A DNA stretch of 64,000 nt. Origin: Dokdonella_A sp963834755. Lineage in GTDB: Bacteria > Pseudomonadota > Gammaproteobacteria > Xanthomonadales > Rhodanobacteraceae. The notes beneath the pieces are model-generated. The model was not told where the DNA came from and searched no databases. It saw only the letters and a list, made by a program, of their open reading frames with translations. The position numbers and the translations under genes were made by a program. This document shows, in pieces, positions 1 to 7,672 of this stretch. The DNA lies in assembly GCA_963834755.1 (NCBI GenBank), contig CAWICQ010000010.1:124001-188000 (forward strand), read 5' to 3'. Every line of letters starts with the position of its first letter. The first letter of the stretch is position 1.

Positions 1-354
1 GCGCTTGAGATCCATCGGATTCATGCCGGCGGCGACCGCCTTCATGCCTTCGCGGATCAGCGCCTGCGCGAGCACGGTTGCCGTGGTGGTGCCGTCACCG
101 GCGACGTCGGACGTCTTCGATGCGACTTCCTTCACCATCTGCGCACCCATGTTCTCGAACTTGTCGGCGAGCTCGATTTCCTTGGCGACGGACACGCCGT
201 CCTTGGTGATCGTCGGTGCGCCGAAGCTCTTTTCGAGCACGACATTGCGGCCCTTCGGGCCGAGCGTAGCCTTGACCGCGTTGGCCAGGGTGTTAACGCC
301 GCGCAGCATGCGAGTGCGAGCGTCTTCGGAAAAGCGAATTTCTTTGGCAGCCAT
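1..354 (-). CDS. groEL: 60 kDa chaperonin GroEL, N-terminal part (runs off the window start)
   Basis: This is the large subunit of the GroEL-GroES cytosolic folding machine. The visible 118 residues begin MAAKEIRFSEDARTRML and contain the hallmark apical/equatorial start segment with TLGPKGRNVVLEKSFG and the ATP-site motif GDGTTTATVLAQA. The remaining ~430 residues lie outside the window. A GAGG Shine-Dalgarno precedes the ATG at 354. It follows groES on the same strand, separated by about 115 nt of repeat sequence, so both are probably transcribed from the CIRCE-controlled promoter upstream of groES. Confidence 0.97.
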   Translation of the reverse strand, partial: MAAKEIRFSEDARTRMLRGVNTLANAVKATLGPKGRNVVLEKSFGAPTITKDGVSVAKEIELADKFENMGAQMVKEVASKTSDVAGDGTTTATVLAQALIREGMKAVAAGMNPMDLKR

Positions 355-374
355 TTTGGAAAACCTCGGGATTC

Positions 375-475
375 GTTAATCGGGATTCGGGATGAAGAAG
401 CAGGCTGGACTCGGGCGGGCGGGTTCGGAGCAGTTGCTCTTACGAATCCCGAATGCCGAGTCCCGGCTCCTACTC
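375..475. repeat. Inverted GGGAATC-type repeat unit between groES and groEL
   Basis: The left arm (near 378-394) reads as GGGATTCGGGA on the + strand. The right arm (near 444-472) reads as the complement, CGAATCCCGAATGCCGAGTC. About 48 nt of unrelated core separate them. The same paired-arm architecture recurs at 5484-5882, 12424-12521 and 48044-48190. The unit lies inside the groESL transcript and its right arm reaches the groES stop codon. Confidence 0.7.
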
Positions 476-757
476 AATCACCGCCAGGATGTCTTCTTCG
501 CGCATGACCAGGAGTTCCTGGCCATCGACCTTGACCTCGGTGCCGCTGTACTTGCCGAACAGCACCTTGTCGCCCTTCTTGACGGCGATCGGACGAACCT
601 TGCCGTCCTCGAGGATCTTGCCGTTGCCGGCGGCGACGACTTCGCCGCGAATGGGCTTTTCGGCAGCGGAGTCAGGAATCACGATGCCGCCGGCGGAGAC
701 CTTCTCCTCCTCCAGGCGCTTGATGATCACGCGGTCGTGCAGTGGGCGCAGTGCCAT
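470..757 (-). CDS. groES: 10 kDa co-chaperonin GroES
   Basis: GroES caps the GroEL cavity during ATP-driven folding in the cytosol. The 95-residue protein has normal family length. It starts MALRPLHDRVIIKRLEEE, contains the mobile-loop region EEKVSAGGIVIPDSAAEKP, and ends with the conserved LLVMREEDILAVIE tail. A GAGG Shine-Dalgarno lies about a dozen nt upstream of the ATG at 757. It is the first gene of the groESL operon, with a CIRCE operator about 65-90 nt upstream of the start, implying HrcA control. Confidence 0.98.
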   Translation of the reverse strand: MALRPLHDRVIIKRLEEEKVSAGGIVIPDSAAEKPIRGEVVAAGNGKILEDGKVRPIAVKKGDKVLFGKYSGTEVKVDGQELLVMREEDILAVIE

Positions 758-819
758 AGTGGGTGGTCCTCAACAGGTTGATTGAAAGTGATTGATTCTA
801 GAAGGGAATTCGCAGGCTG

Positions 820-846
820 CTAGCACTCGCTGCGAATGAGTGCCAA
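820..846 (-). promoter_or_regulatory. CIRCE operator (HrcA binding site) upstream of groESL
   Basis: The + strand reads CTAGCACTC, nine spacer bases, then GAGTGCCAA. The CIRCE consensus is TTAGCACTC-N9-GAGTGCTAA, so each arm differs by one base and the spacer length is exact. The element lies in the leader of groES. Known biology: the HrcA repressor binds CIRCE and is itself kept active by GroEL, giving heat-inducible feedback. Confidence 0.93.
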
Positions 847-954
847 GTTTAGCCGCGAAGTATTCCCATGGGAAGACAGCGGGTGACTTGGCAAGTGCGG
901 TTCACAAGGCGGCTTTCAAGGGCTGGCCGTGCAATGGACCCGCGCTGCCGCCAT

Positions 955-1040
955 CGCGGACGAAAGGCGGGATCCATTGGCGGCCGGCTGCCATGGCCGA
1001 GGCAAAATGGGTCCGGCCTTCGCCGGGACGACGGGCTTGC
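955..1040. repeat. REP-like inverted sequence in the 320-nt groES-cutA gap
   Basis: The stretch contains GGGATCCATTGGCGGCCGG..., then GGTCCGGCCTTCGCCGGGA with a CGGCCTTCGCCG hairpin. A related GGATCCCGGCCTTCGCCGGG word occurs at 45845-45867. Apart from this and the CIRCE element, no gene is visible between 758 and 1077. Confidence 0.4.
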
Positions 1041-1077
1041 GCCGCGCCGTTAAACTCGCCGTTTTGGGGAGCCGCCG

Positions 1078-1398
1078 GTGCAAGCGCGCATCGTCTTCTG
1101 CACCTGTCCGAGCGCCGAAATCGCCGAGCGCATCGCGCGCACGCTGGTCGAAGAACGCCTCGCGGCCTGCGTCAACGCCATGCGCGGGCTGGTATCGACG
1201 TACCGATGGAAAGACGCGATCGAGGTCGACGATGAGGTGCTGCTCCTCATCAAGACCACCGCGGACCGGCTCGATGCGCTCGAGACTCGGCTGATCGAGC
1301 TGCATCCTTACGAATTGCCTGAGCTGCTCGCGATCGAGCCGGTGGCGGGGTCTGCGCGCTATCTCGCCTGGCTCGGGCGCGAAACGCGGCCGGCGTGA
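1078..1398 (+). CDS. cutA: Divalent-cation tolerance protein CutA
   Basis: CutA1-family proteins are small trimeric ferredoxin-fold proteins linked to metal tolerance. Their exact function is unsettled. The 106-residue product has the normal length and the family pattern: FCTCPSAEIAERIARTLVEE, then LAACVNAM, YRWKDAIEVDDEVLLLIKT, and the signature HPYELPELLAIEPVAGSARY. The start is a GTG at 1078, chosen because the protein begins directly with the first beta strand. dsbD lies 80 nt downstream. This cutA-dsbD adjacency is common in gamma-proteobacteria. Confidence 0.96.
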   Translation: MQARIVFCTCPSAEIAERIARTLVEERLAACVNAMRGLVSTYRWKDAIEVDDEVLLLIKTTADRLDALETRLIELHPYELPELLAIEPVAGSARYLAWLGRETRPA

Positions 1399-1480
1399 AC
1401 CGCGTGCGAGCTGTGCGGTCTAGGTTCGGTCCTTATGGGGTATCGACGCAGCGACGCGTCGAGGAAACATGGAGTCGGTA

Positions 1481-3883
1481 ATGACGCGGAAGCTGTTGCG
1501 CGGTCTTTTCGCTGCGGTCGCGATGTGCACGATCGCGCCGTTCGCGCATGCGCAATCGGACGATGACCTGTTGCCCGTCGAGCAGGCCTTCAAGCTTACC
1601 GCAAAGATTTCCGAGCCCGGGCGCATTGCGCTGCATTGGGATATCGCGCCGGACTATTACCTTTACCGCACGCGCATCAAGGCTAAAACCGCGCAGGACG
1701 GCGCGACGCTGGCCGATCTCGATCTACCCGCCGGAACGAAAAAACACGATGAGTTCCTCGGCGACGTCGAGGTCTATCACAAGGCAATCGACGCGACGCT
1801 TCCGTACACGCTCGCCGATTCGGCGGCGAAGACGCTGGCGGTGACGATCACCGTGCAGGGTTGCCATGAAGTTGATCCGAAGATCTGCTATCCGCCGCAT
1901 CCGACGCTGCTGACGCTCGATGTTCCGGCGGGCGTTGCGACGAACGCGAACGATGCCGACGCGACGCTTGCGGGCTCCGGCACAAAACTCGGCCTCAATC
2001 TCGGCGGCGGTCAGCCGCTCGGCGCGAATGCTGGCGAGCCGTTGCCTCCCGAACAGGCGTTCGTGTTCGAAGCCATCGCGGCGAGTCCCACCAGCGTGCT
2101 CGCGCGCTGGACCATGCCCAAAGGCTATTACCTCTACCGCGACAAGAGCTCGGTTTCGCTCGAAGATGGCGCCGGCGTCGAGCTAGGCGCGCCGCAATGG
2201 CCAAAAGGCGTCGATCACACCGACGAGCATTTCGGCACCGTCGTCGTCTACTTCGATCAGGTCGAGCTGCCGATTCCGCTCGCGCGCGAGAACGGCGCGG
2301 TGCAGACGATCACGCTCAACGCCGAATATCAGGGTTGCCAGGACAACGGTATCTGTTATCCGGTGATGACGAAGGTGGTCAGCGTCGAGATGCCTGTGGC
2401 GAGTGCCGCGGAACTTGCGGCGGCGAAAGCTGCGTTTGTGCCGGTGGCGAACCAAGTGCCGCCCTCACCCGGCCTGCGGCCGACCTCTCCCGCAAGCGGG
2501 AGAGGTGATGTTGGCGCGAGCGCTGCGGCGAGCGGTATTGGTGATGTCGCCGCGAGTGCTTCGGCGAGCGCGAGCGGTGGGCAATCGGAAGAACAAGCGC
2601 TCGCGGCGAACCTTTCGAGCAACCGCTGGCTCGCGCTGTTGAGCTTCTTCGGATTCGGTCTCTTGCTCGCGTTCACGCCGTGCGTGTTCCCGATGATTCC
2701 GATCCTGTCCGGCATCATCGCCGGTTCGGGCGAGAACGTCACGACGCGGCGCGCGTTCGTGCTGTCGATCGTCTATGTGCTCGCGACATGTATTGTCTTC
2801 ACGATCGCCGGCGTCGTCGCCGGACTCGCCGGCGCGAACCTGCAGGCGGCGTTCCAGAAACCATGGATCCTGTGGAGCTTTGCGATCCTGTTCGTGCTGC
2901 TTTCGCTCAGCATGTTCGGTTTCTACGAGCTGCAGCTGCCGAGTTCGTGGCAATCGAGGATCGCCGACATCAGCAACAAGCAGAAAGGCGGCTCGCTGAT
3001 CGGTGTCGCAATCATGGGACTCTTGTCCGCGCTGATCGTCGGCCCGTGCGTCGCGCCGCCGCTCGCCGCGGCCGTGCTCTACATCAGCCAGACGCGCGAT
3101 CCGGTATTTGGCGGCGTGGCGTTGTTCGTGCTGAGTCTGGGCATGGGCGCACCGCTGGTCGTGTTTGGAACGGCTGCCGGAAAACTGCTGCCGCGCGCGG
3201 GCGCGTGGATGGACGCGGTCAAGGCCGTGTTCGGCGTGTTGTTTCTCGGTCTTTCGATCTGGATGCTCGCGCGCATCCTCGACGGTTTCTGGATCATGCT
3301 GATGACCGGCGCGCTGCTGATCGCGTCGGCGGTCTATCTCGGCGCGCTGGAACGCTTGCCGGAAGGCACCTCTGGCTGGCGCCGCTTGTGGAAAGCGCTC
3401 GGCATCGTACTGCTGGTCGCCGGCGCGGCGGAAATTCTCGGCGCGGCGGCGGGCGGACGCGATGTGACGCAACCGCTCGCCGGCATCGTCGCCGGCGGCG
3501 GTAACCAAGCCAAGCACAATGCGCCCGCGTTCCGGACCATCAAATCGGTTGGCGATCTCAATCGCGAGCTCGCCGCGGCAAAAACCGCGCACCGACCGCT
3601 GATGCTCGATTTCTACGCGGACTGGTGCGTCAGCTGCAAGGAGATGGAGAAGTTCACGTTCTCGCGTGCCGACGTGCAGCAGGCGCTTTCCGGTTTCGTG
3701 CTGCTGAAGGCCGACGTCACCGCGAACGACGATGACGATCAGGCGCTCTTGAAACGTTTCTCGCTGTTCGGGCCGCCGGCGACGATCTTTTTCAAAGGCG
3801 GCGAAGAACGACGTGCGCTGCGGCTGATCGGATTCGAGAAAGCCGAGGACTTCATCGCGCGCACCACCAGGCTCGGCGGCTGA
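1481..3883 (+). CDS. dsbD: Thiol:disulfide interchange protein DsbD with duplicated N-terminal domain
   Basis: DsbD moves electrons from cytosolic thioredoxin across the inner membrane to periplasmic DsbC/DsbG and cytochrome-maturation proteins. The ATG at 1481 gives a clean signal peptide ending AHA; an in-frame ATG also lies at 1469. Two tandem DsbD-alpha-type domains are visible (about residues 25-150 and 185-305), each with a YYLYR strand and a CysX(4-7)CYP pair. A membrane domain (~375-660) with FTPCVFPMIPIL and VGPCVAPP follows, then a C-terminal thioredoxin domain with WCVSC. The usual protein has a single alpha domain and is ~560-600 aa; this one is 800. A REP palindrome is translated in the linker (see 2461-2510). 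It ends 2 nt before the next thioredoxin gene. Confidence 0.95.
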   Translation: MTRKLLRGLFAAVAMCTIAPFAHAQSDDDLLPVEQAFKLTAKISEPGRIALHWDIAPDYYLYRTRIKAKTAQDGATLADLDLPAGTKKHDEFLGDVEVYHKAIDATLPYTLADSAAKTLAVTITVQGCHEVDPKICYPPHPTLLTLDVPAGVATNANDADATLAGSGTKLGLNLGGGQPLGANAGEPLPPEQAFVFEAIAASPTSVLARWTMPKGYYLYRDKSSVSLEDGAGVELGAPQWPKGVDHTDEHFGTVVVYFDQVELPIPLARENGAVQTITLNAEYQGCQDNGICYPVMTKVVSVEMPVASAAELAAAKAAFVPVANQVPPSPGLRPTSPASGRGDVGASAAASGIGDVAASASASASGGQSEEQALAANLSSNRWLALLSFFGFGLLLAFTPCVFPMIPILSGIIAGSGENVTTRRAFVLSIVYVLATCIVFTIAGVVAGLAGANLQAAFQKPWILWSFAILFVLLSLSMFGFYELQLPSSWQSRIADISNKQKGGSLIGVAIMGLLSALIVGPCVAPPLAAAVLYISQTRDPVFGGVALFVLSLGMGAPLVVFGTAAGKLLPRAGAWMDAVKAVFGVLFLGLSIWMLARILDGFWIMLMTGALLIASAVYLGALERLPEGTSGWRRLWKALGIVLLVAGAAEILGAAAGGRDVTQPLAGIVAGGGNQAKHNAPAFRTIKSVGDLNRELAAAKTAHRPLMLDFYADWCVSCKEMEKFTFSRADVQQALSGFVLLKADVTANDDDDQALLKRFSLFGPPATIFFKGGEERRALRLIGFEKAEDFIARTTRLGG
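2461..2510. repeat. REP-like palindrome embedded in frame within dsbD
   Basis: The core CCTCTCCCGC-AA-GCGGGAGAGG (2484-2505) is a perfect 10-bp stem. It is preceded by CCCTCACCC and a GGCCTGCGGCC hairpin. The same modular sequence occurs intergenically at 44598-44641. Here it is read through as PSPGLRPTSPASGRG in the linker between the periplasmic and membrane domains of DsbD, followed by an Ala/Ser-rich stretch. The reading frame is preserved. Confidence 0.9.
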
Positions 3884-3885
3884 CG

Positions 3886-4431
3886 ATGTTCAACCGCACC
3901 AACGCGTTGATCCTGGTGATCGCGATCGCCGGCGCCGTCGGCGGCTTTCTCGCGGGCGGGTTGCTGCGGCCGATACCGACACGACCGCCCAATCCGCACG
4001 CGGCGAAGATCGGCGACACAGCGCCGTCGGTGCAGCGTCCGGATGTCGACGGCAAGCCGCGCTCGTTCGACGAATGGCGCGGCAAACTTCTGCTGGTCAA
4101 TTTCTGGGCGAGCTGGTGCGGGCCCTGCCGGGAGGAAATGCCGCTGCTCGATCGAACCCAGCAGCGACTCGCCGGCAAAGGGCTGCAGATCATCGGCGTC
4201 GCCTACGACGACGTTGCCGCGACCAAGGATTTTCTGGTGCACACGCCGGTGCACTATCCGATCCTGATCGATGATCCGGCGCGCGGGGACGACGTCTCGG
4301 TCACCTTCGGCAACGACGACGGCGTGCTGCCTTACACGGTGCTGATCGGCAGCGACGGCCGGGTCCTCGCCCGGCGTGCCGGCAAGTTCTCGGAAACGAC
4401 GCTGGACGGGTGGCTTTCTCCGCATTTATAG
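3886..4431 (+). CDS. TlpA/ResA-type membrane-anchored thioredoxin-like protein
   Basis: This 181-residue protein has one N-terminal membrane anchor (about residues 7-27, LILVIAIAGAVGGFLAGGLL) and a periplasmic redoxin domain. The active-site motif is NFWASWCGPCREEMPLL, so it is a CxxC reductase of the TlpA/ResA/DsbE group. It begins 2 nt after dsbD and is probably co-transcribed. DsbD would be the expected electron donor, an inference from family biology and adjacency. The precise client, such as apocytochrome c or another thiol protein, cannot be read from sequence. Confidence 0.9.
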   Translation: MFNRTNALILVIAIAGAVGGFLAGGLLRPIPTRPPNPHAAKIGDTAPSVQRPDVDGKPRSFDEWRGKLLLVNFWASWCGPCREEMPLLDRTQQRLAGKGLQIIGVAYDDVAATKDFLVHTPVHYPILIDDPARGDDVSVTFGNDDGVLPYTVLIGSDGRVLARRAGKFSETTLDGWLSPHL

Positions 4432-4524
4432 GCCAATCTCACCGAATCTACGGCTAACGTCGTCGAACTGGACAGATTCCACGGCCTCGGCCAGACTAGC
4501 GGCCCTTTTTCGCCGGGAACGGCT

Positions 4525-4965
4525 TTGGCCAAGATTCTCGTCATCCACGGCCCGAACCTGAATCTCCTTGGCGGGCGCGAGCCGGCCCTGTATGGCCACG
4601 CGACGCTGGCCGAAATCGACGCCGACCTCGCCGGAATCGCCCGCTCGTCGGGTCACGATCTTGCTTCGTTCCAGTCGAACGCGGAAGGCGCGCTGATCGA
4701 TCGCGTGCATGCGGCGGCGAAGGAAAACGTTGCGTTCATCGTCATCAATCCGGGCGCGCTGACGCACACCAGCATTGCGCTCCGCGATGCGCTGGCCGCG
4801 GTCAAGATTCCGTTCATTGAAGTGCACCTCTCGAACGTGCACGCGCGCGAGCCGTTCCGGCACCGCTCGTATCTCGCCGATCTTGCGGTCGGCGTGATCA
4901 CAGGCTTCGGCGCCGACAGCTATCGACTCGGCGTCAGCGCAGCGCTCAGACGACTCGCGAGCTGA
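4525..4965 (+). CDS. aroQ: 3-dehydroquinate dehydratase, type II
   Basis: AroQ catalyses the third step of the shikimate pathway, 3-dehydroquinate to 3-dehydroshikimate. The 146-residue length fits the dodecameric type II enzyme. Signature segments are HGPNLNLLGGREPALYG (with the catalytic Tyr), NPGALTHTSIALRDAL, and EVHLSNVHAREPFR. The start is TTG at 4525, directly followed by AKILVIHGPNLN. No upstream ATG or GTG gives a better alignment. It precedes accB, the classic aroQ-accB-accC order. Confidence 0.97.
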   Translation: MAKILVIHGPNLNLLGGREPALYGHATLAEIDADLAGIARSSGHDLASFQSNAEGALIDRVHAAAKENVAFIVINPGALTHTSIALRDALAAVKIPFIEVHLSNVHAREPFRHRSYLADLAVGVITGFGADSYRLGVSAALRRLAS

Positions 4966-5005
4966 TTCGTCCTGTCATTGTCATCGACCTTTTGAAGGAG
5001 TCCTC

Positions 5006-5473
5006 ATGGACCTCCGCAAGATCAAGAAATTGATCGATCTGCTCGAAGAATCGAATCTCGCCGAGCTCGAAATCAAGGAAGGCGAGGAAACGGTGCGCCT
5101 GTCGCGCATTCCGAAAGGCGCGGTCACGGCGATGCCGTCGGGCGCGCCGGTGCATCAGGTGCGCGTCGAGCCGCAGGCGGCTTCAACGCCGACGCCTTCC
5201 GCGTCGAGCGCGCCGGCGGACGACACATCGCTGCCCGCAGGCCACATCGTCACCGCGCCGATGGTCGGCACGTTCTACGCATCGTCGAATCCCGAAGCGC
5301 CGCCGTTCGTCAAGGTCGGCCAGAAGGTCAAGGTCGGCGACACGCTCGGCATCATCGAGGCGATGAAGATGTTCAACCAGATCGAAGCCGACGTCGGCGG
5401 AACCGTATTGGCGGCTCTTGTCGACAGTGGGCAGCCGGTGGAGTTTGACGAACCGCTGTTTGTGATCGGATGA
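5006..5473 (+). CDS. accB: Biotin carboxyl carrier protein of acetyl-CoA carboxylase
   Basis: AccB carries the biotin that AccC carboxylates, supplying malonyl-CoA for fatty-acid synthesis. The 155-residue protein has the usual architecture: an N-terminal helix MDLRKIKKLIDLLEESNLAE, a Pro/Ala/Ser linker (~50-75), and a C-terminal biotinyl domain with IIEAMKMFNQIEAD, where the Lys in EAMKM is biotinylated. A strong AAGGAG site precedes the ATG. The stop codon overlaps the ATG of the disrupted four-helix-bundle gene (ATGA), which separates accB from accC. Confidence 0.98.
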   Translation: MDLRKIKKLIDLLEESNLAELEIKEGEETVRLSRIPKGAVTAMPSGAPVHQVRVEPQAASTPTPSASSAPADDTSLPAGHIVTAPMVGTFYASSNPEAPPFVKVGQKVKVGDTLGIIEAMKMFNQIEADVGGTVLAALVDSGQPVEFDEPLFVIG

Positions 5474-5843
5474 AAAGCCGCGATTCGGAATTGGGGATTC
5501 GGGATCACGCTTTGCGGCCTCATCAGCGACTCGAAGTCTGGCAGGACGCGATGGCATTGGTCGAAGCTGTGTGTCGGTTCTCGCACCGTTTTCCGGCTGC
5601 AGAGCGATTCGTACTTACCAGCCGGATTCGCCGCGCCGCCATCAGCGTCCCATCGAATCTTGCCGAGGACGCAGGCTTCTGTCGATTGCAAGAGGATCGC
5701 TTTCCGAACTCGACACACAAGTACAAATCGCAGACCGACTCGGATTCGCCGGACGGACGCGGGAACTCGCCACACGCGTCGACCGAGTATTCGCAAAATT
5801 GAATGCGCTGAATCCGATCGCTCGAACAGGCACGCCAAAATGA
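5470..5843 (+). pseudogene. Broken four-helix-bundle (23S-rRNA IVP/S23-type) protein gene
   Basis: Reading frame 1 gives LEVWQDAMALVEAVCRFSHRFP...SRIRRAAISVPSNLAEDAG, the first half of the four-helix-bundle family. The second half, LSIARGSLSELDTQVQIADRLGF...VFAKLNAL, continues in another frame from about 5670. About ten residues expected between the halves (the usual GRRSxKEFLRF-type segment) are missing, so a deletion with a frameshift at ~5662-5680 is the simplest explanation. The first ~16 codons derive from the flanking GGGATTCGGGA repeat. Members are encoded in 23S intervening sequences and as stand-alone genes; their molecular role is poorly defined. Confidence 0.85.
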
Positions 5844-5882
5844 TATCGCTTGAATCCCGATTCCCGAATCCCGAATCCCGGC
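5484..5882. repeat. Inverted GGGAATC-type arrays flanking the four-helix-bundle pseudogene between accB and accC
   Basis: The left array (5484-5510) reads GATTCGGAATTGGGGATTCG. The right array (5848-5882) reads GAATCCCGATTCCCGAATCC and continues in the same style. They are in opposite orientation and bracket the broken gene. The right array stops within a few bases of the accC ATG, and no Shine-Dalgarno remains there. Confidence 0.75.
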
Positions 5883-5886
5883 TCTC

Positions 5887-7254
5887 ATGCTAGACAAAGT
5901 CGTCATCGCAAACCGCGGCGAGATCGCGCTGCGCGTGCTGCGGGCGTGTCATGCGCTCGGCATCCGCACCGTCGCCGTGCACTCGACAGTCGATCGCAAC
6001 CTGAAGCATGTCGGCATGGCCGACGAATCGATCTGCATTGGCCCGGCGCCGGCGGCGGAAAGCTATCTCAACGTGCCGGCGATCATCGCTGCGGCCGAGG
6101 TCACCGACGCGCAGGCGATTCATCCGGGCTACGGATTCCTGTCCGAGAACGCCGACTTCGCCGAACGCGTCGAGAAATCCGGATTCATCTTCATCGGTCC
6201 AACCGCCGATGTGATCCGCCTGATGGGCGACAAAGTCGAAGCGATTCGCGCGATGAAATCGGCCGGCGTGCCGTGCGTGCCCGGCTCGGACGGGCCGCTC
6301 GGCGACGATGGGGTGTCGAACGCGAAAATCGCGCGCGACATCGGCTATCCGGTGATCATCAAAGCGGCGGGCGGCGGTGGCGGGCGCGGCATGCGCGTCG
6401 TGCACACCGAAGCGCATTTGCCCAATGCGATCACGATGACGCGCACCGAAGCGAAAGCCGCGTTCGGCAGCGATCAGGTCTACATGGAGAAATTCCTCGA
6501 GAATCCGCGCCACGTCGAGATCCAGGTACTCGCCGACGGCCAGGGCAATGCGATCCATCTCGGCGAGCGCGACTGCTCGATGCAGCGGCGTCATCAGAAG
6601 GTCGTCGAGGAAGCGCCGGCGCCCGGCCTCACGCCGGAGCAGCGCGCGGCAATCGGCAAGGTCTGCGTCGAGGCCTGCCTTCGCATCGGCTATCGCGGCG
6701 CGGGCACGTTCGAGTTTCTGTACGAAGATGGCCGCTTCTATTTCATCGAGATGAACACGCGCATCCAGGTCGAGCATCCGGTCACCGAGCTCGTCACCGG
6801 CACCGACCTGGTGCGCGAACAACTCCTGATCGCTTCCGGCGAAAAACTTTCGCTGCGTCAGGAAGACATCAAATTCACCGGTCACGCGATCGAATGCCGC
6901 ATCAACGCCGAGGATCCGGATACGTTCATGCCGAGTCCCGGCACGGTAAAGCGTTTCGAATGCCCGGGCGGCCCCGGCGTGCGCGTCGACACGCATCTTT
7001 ACGACGGCTACCGCATTCCGCCGAACTACGATTCGATGATCGGCAAGCTCATCGTCCACGGACGCGATCGCGCGACCGCGATCGCGCGTGCGCGGATCGC
7101 CCTGTCGGAAATGGTCGTCGAAGGCATCAAGACGAACGTGCCGCTGCAGCAGCGGATTCTCGCCGACGCGGGCTTTCAGGCCGGCGGGCAGAACATCCAC
7201 TACCTCGAGCGGCGCATCGCCGAAGCGAAAGAGAAGTCGATTGGGCTCGGTTAG
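5887..7254 (+). CDS. accC: Acetyl-CoA carboxylase, biotin carboxylase subunit
   Basis: AccC uses ATP and bicarbonate to carboxylate AccB-biotin. The 455-residue protein has full family length. It starts MLDKVVIANRGEIALRVLRA and contains HPGYGFLSENADFAE, the glycine-rich ATP loop KAAGGGGGRGMRVV, and EMNTRIQVEHPVTE with catalytic residues. The C-terminal domain ends at GG(Q)NIHYLERR. The region just upstream of the ATG is a GGGAATC-family repeat with no purine-rich ribosome-binding site, which is unusual for an essential gene. Confidence 0.98.
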   Translation: MLDKVVIANRGEIALRVLRACHALGIRTVAVHSTVDRNLKHVGMADESICIGPAPAAESYLNVPAIIAAAEVTDAQAIHPGYGFLSENADFAERVEKSGFIFIGPTADVIRLMGDKVEAIRAMKSAGVPCVPGSDGPLGDDGVSNAKIARDIGYPVIIKAAGGGGGRGMRVVHTEAHLPNAITMTRTEAKAAFGSDQVYMEKFLENPRHVEIQVLADGQGNAIHLGERDCSMQRRHQKVVEEAPAPGLTPEQRAAIGKVCVEACLRIGYRGAGTFEFLYEDGRFYFIEMNTRIQVEHPVTELVTGTDLVREQLLIASGEKLSLRQEDIKFTGHAIECRINAEDPDTFMPSPGTVKRFECPGGPGVRVDTHLYDGYRIPPNYDSMIGKLIVHGRDRATAIARARIALSEMVVEGIKTNVPLQQRILADAGFQAGGQNIHYLERRIAEAKEKSIGLG

Positions 7255-7258
7255 GCCG

Positions 7259-7654
7259 ATGGGACGCGAAACGCACAGAAACGGTGATGAACGCGCTCTT
7301 CGCGCCGTGCGCGCGGCGTCGATGCCGCTCGCCTTGACCGTCGCCGCGCTTTCCGCCTGCGCCAGCAATCCGCCGCAAACCGAGGAAGGCCTGTCCATTC
7401 GCGCCAAAGCGAACAAGCATTACCTGATCGGCGATCGCACGCTGTCGTTCACCGAGCTCGAAACGCTGCTCAAAGAGACGCCTCCGCCGCGCATCGTCGT
7501 CGAATACTCGCGGCAGCCGGCCGGCACGGCGTGCGTTTTCCTGCTCGGCACGCAGCTCGGCATCCCGGTATGGACGCGTTCGTCCAACGGACGCATGCAC
7601 TACGCGCACTTCAACGGCGAAACGCCGGAAATCGATACCACCAAATGCCGCTGA
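7259..7654 (+). CDS. Small putative lipoprotein of unknown function
   Basis: The product has an N-terminal segment MPLALTVAALSACASN in which LSAC fits a lipobox, so export and lipidation at that Cys are likely. A GTG at 7306 or ATG at 7321 would give a more usual signal-peptide length than the ATG at 7259 (131 aa). The mature part of ~95 residues contains LIGDRTLSFTELETLLKE and ends in ...DTTKCR. It sits between accC and prmA on the same strand. I do not recognise a characterised family. Confidence 0.7.
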   Translation: MGRETHRNGDERALRAVRAASMPLALTVAALSACASNPPQTEEGLSIRAKANKHYLIGDRTLSFTELETLLKETPPPRIVVEYSRQPAGTACVFLLGTQLGIPVWTRSSNGRMHYAHFNGETPEIDTTKCR

Positions 7655-7672
7655 CCGGACGGCGCCACTTCG

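Noticed and set aside
5470..5843. Four-helix-bundle gene as the Avd component of a diversity-generating retroelement
   Set aside because: No reverse transcriptase, template repeat or variable repeat is nearby; it better fits the S23/IVP stand-alone family.
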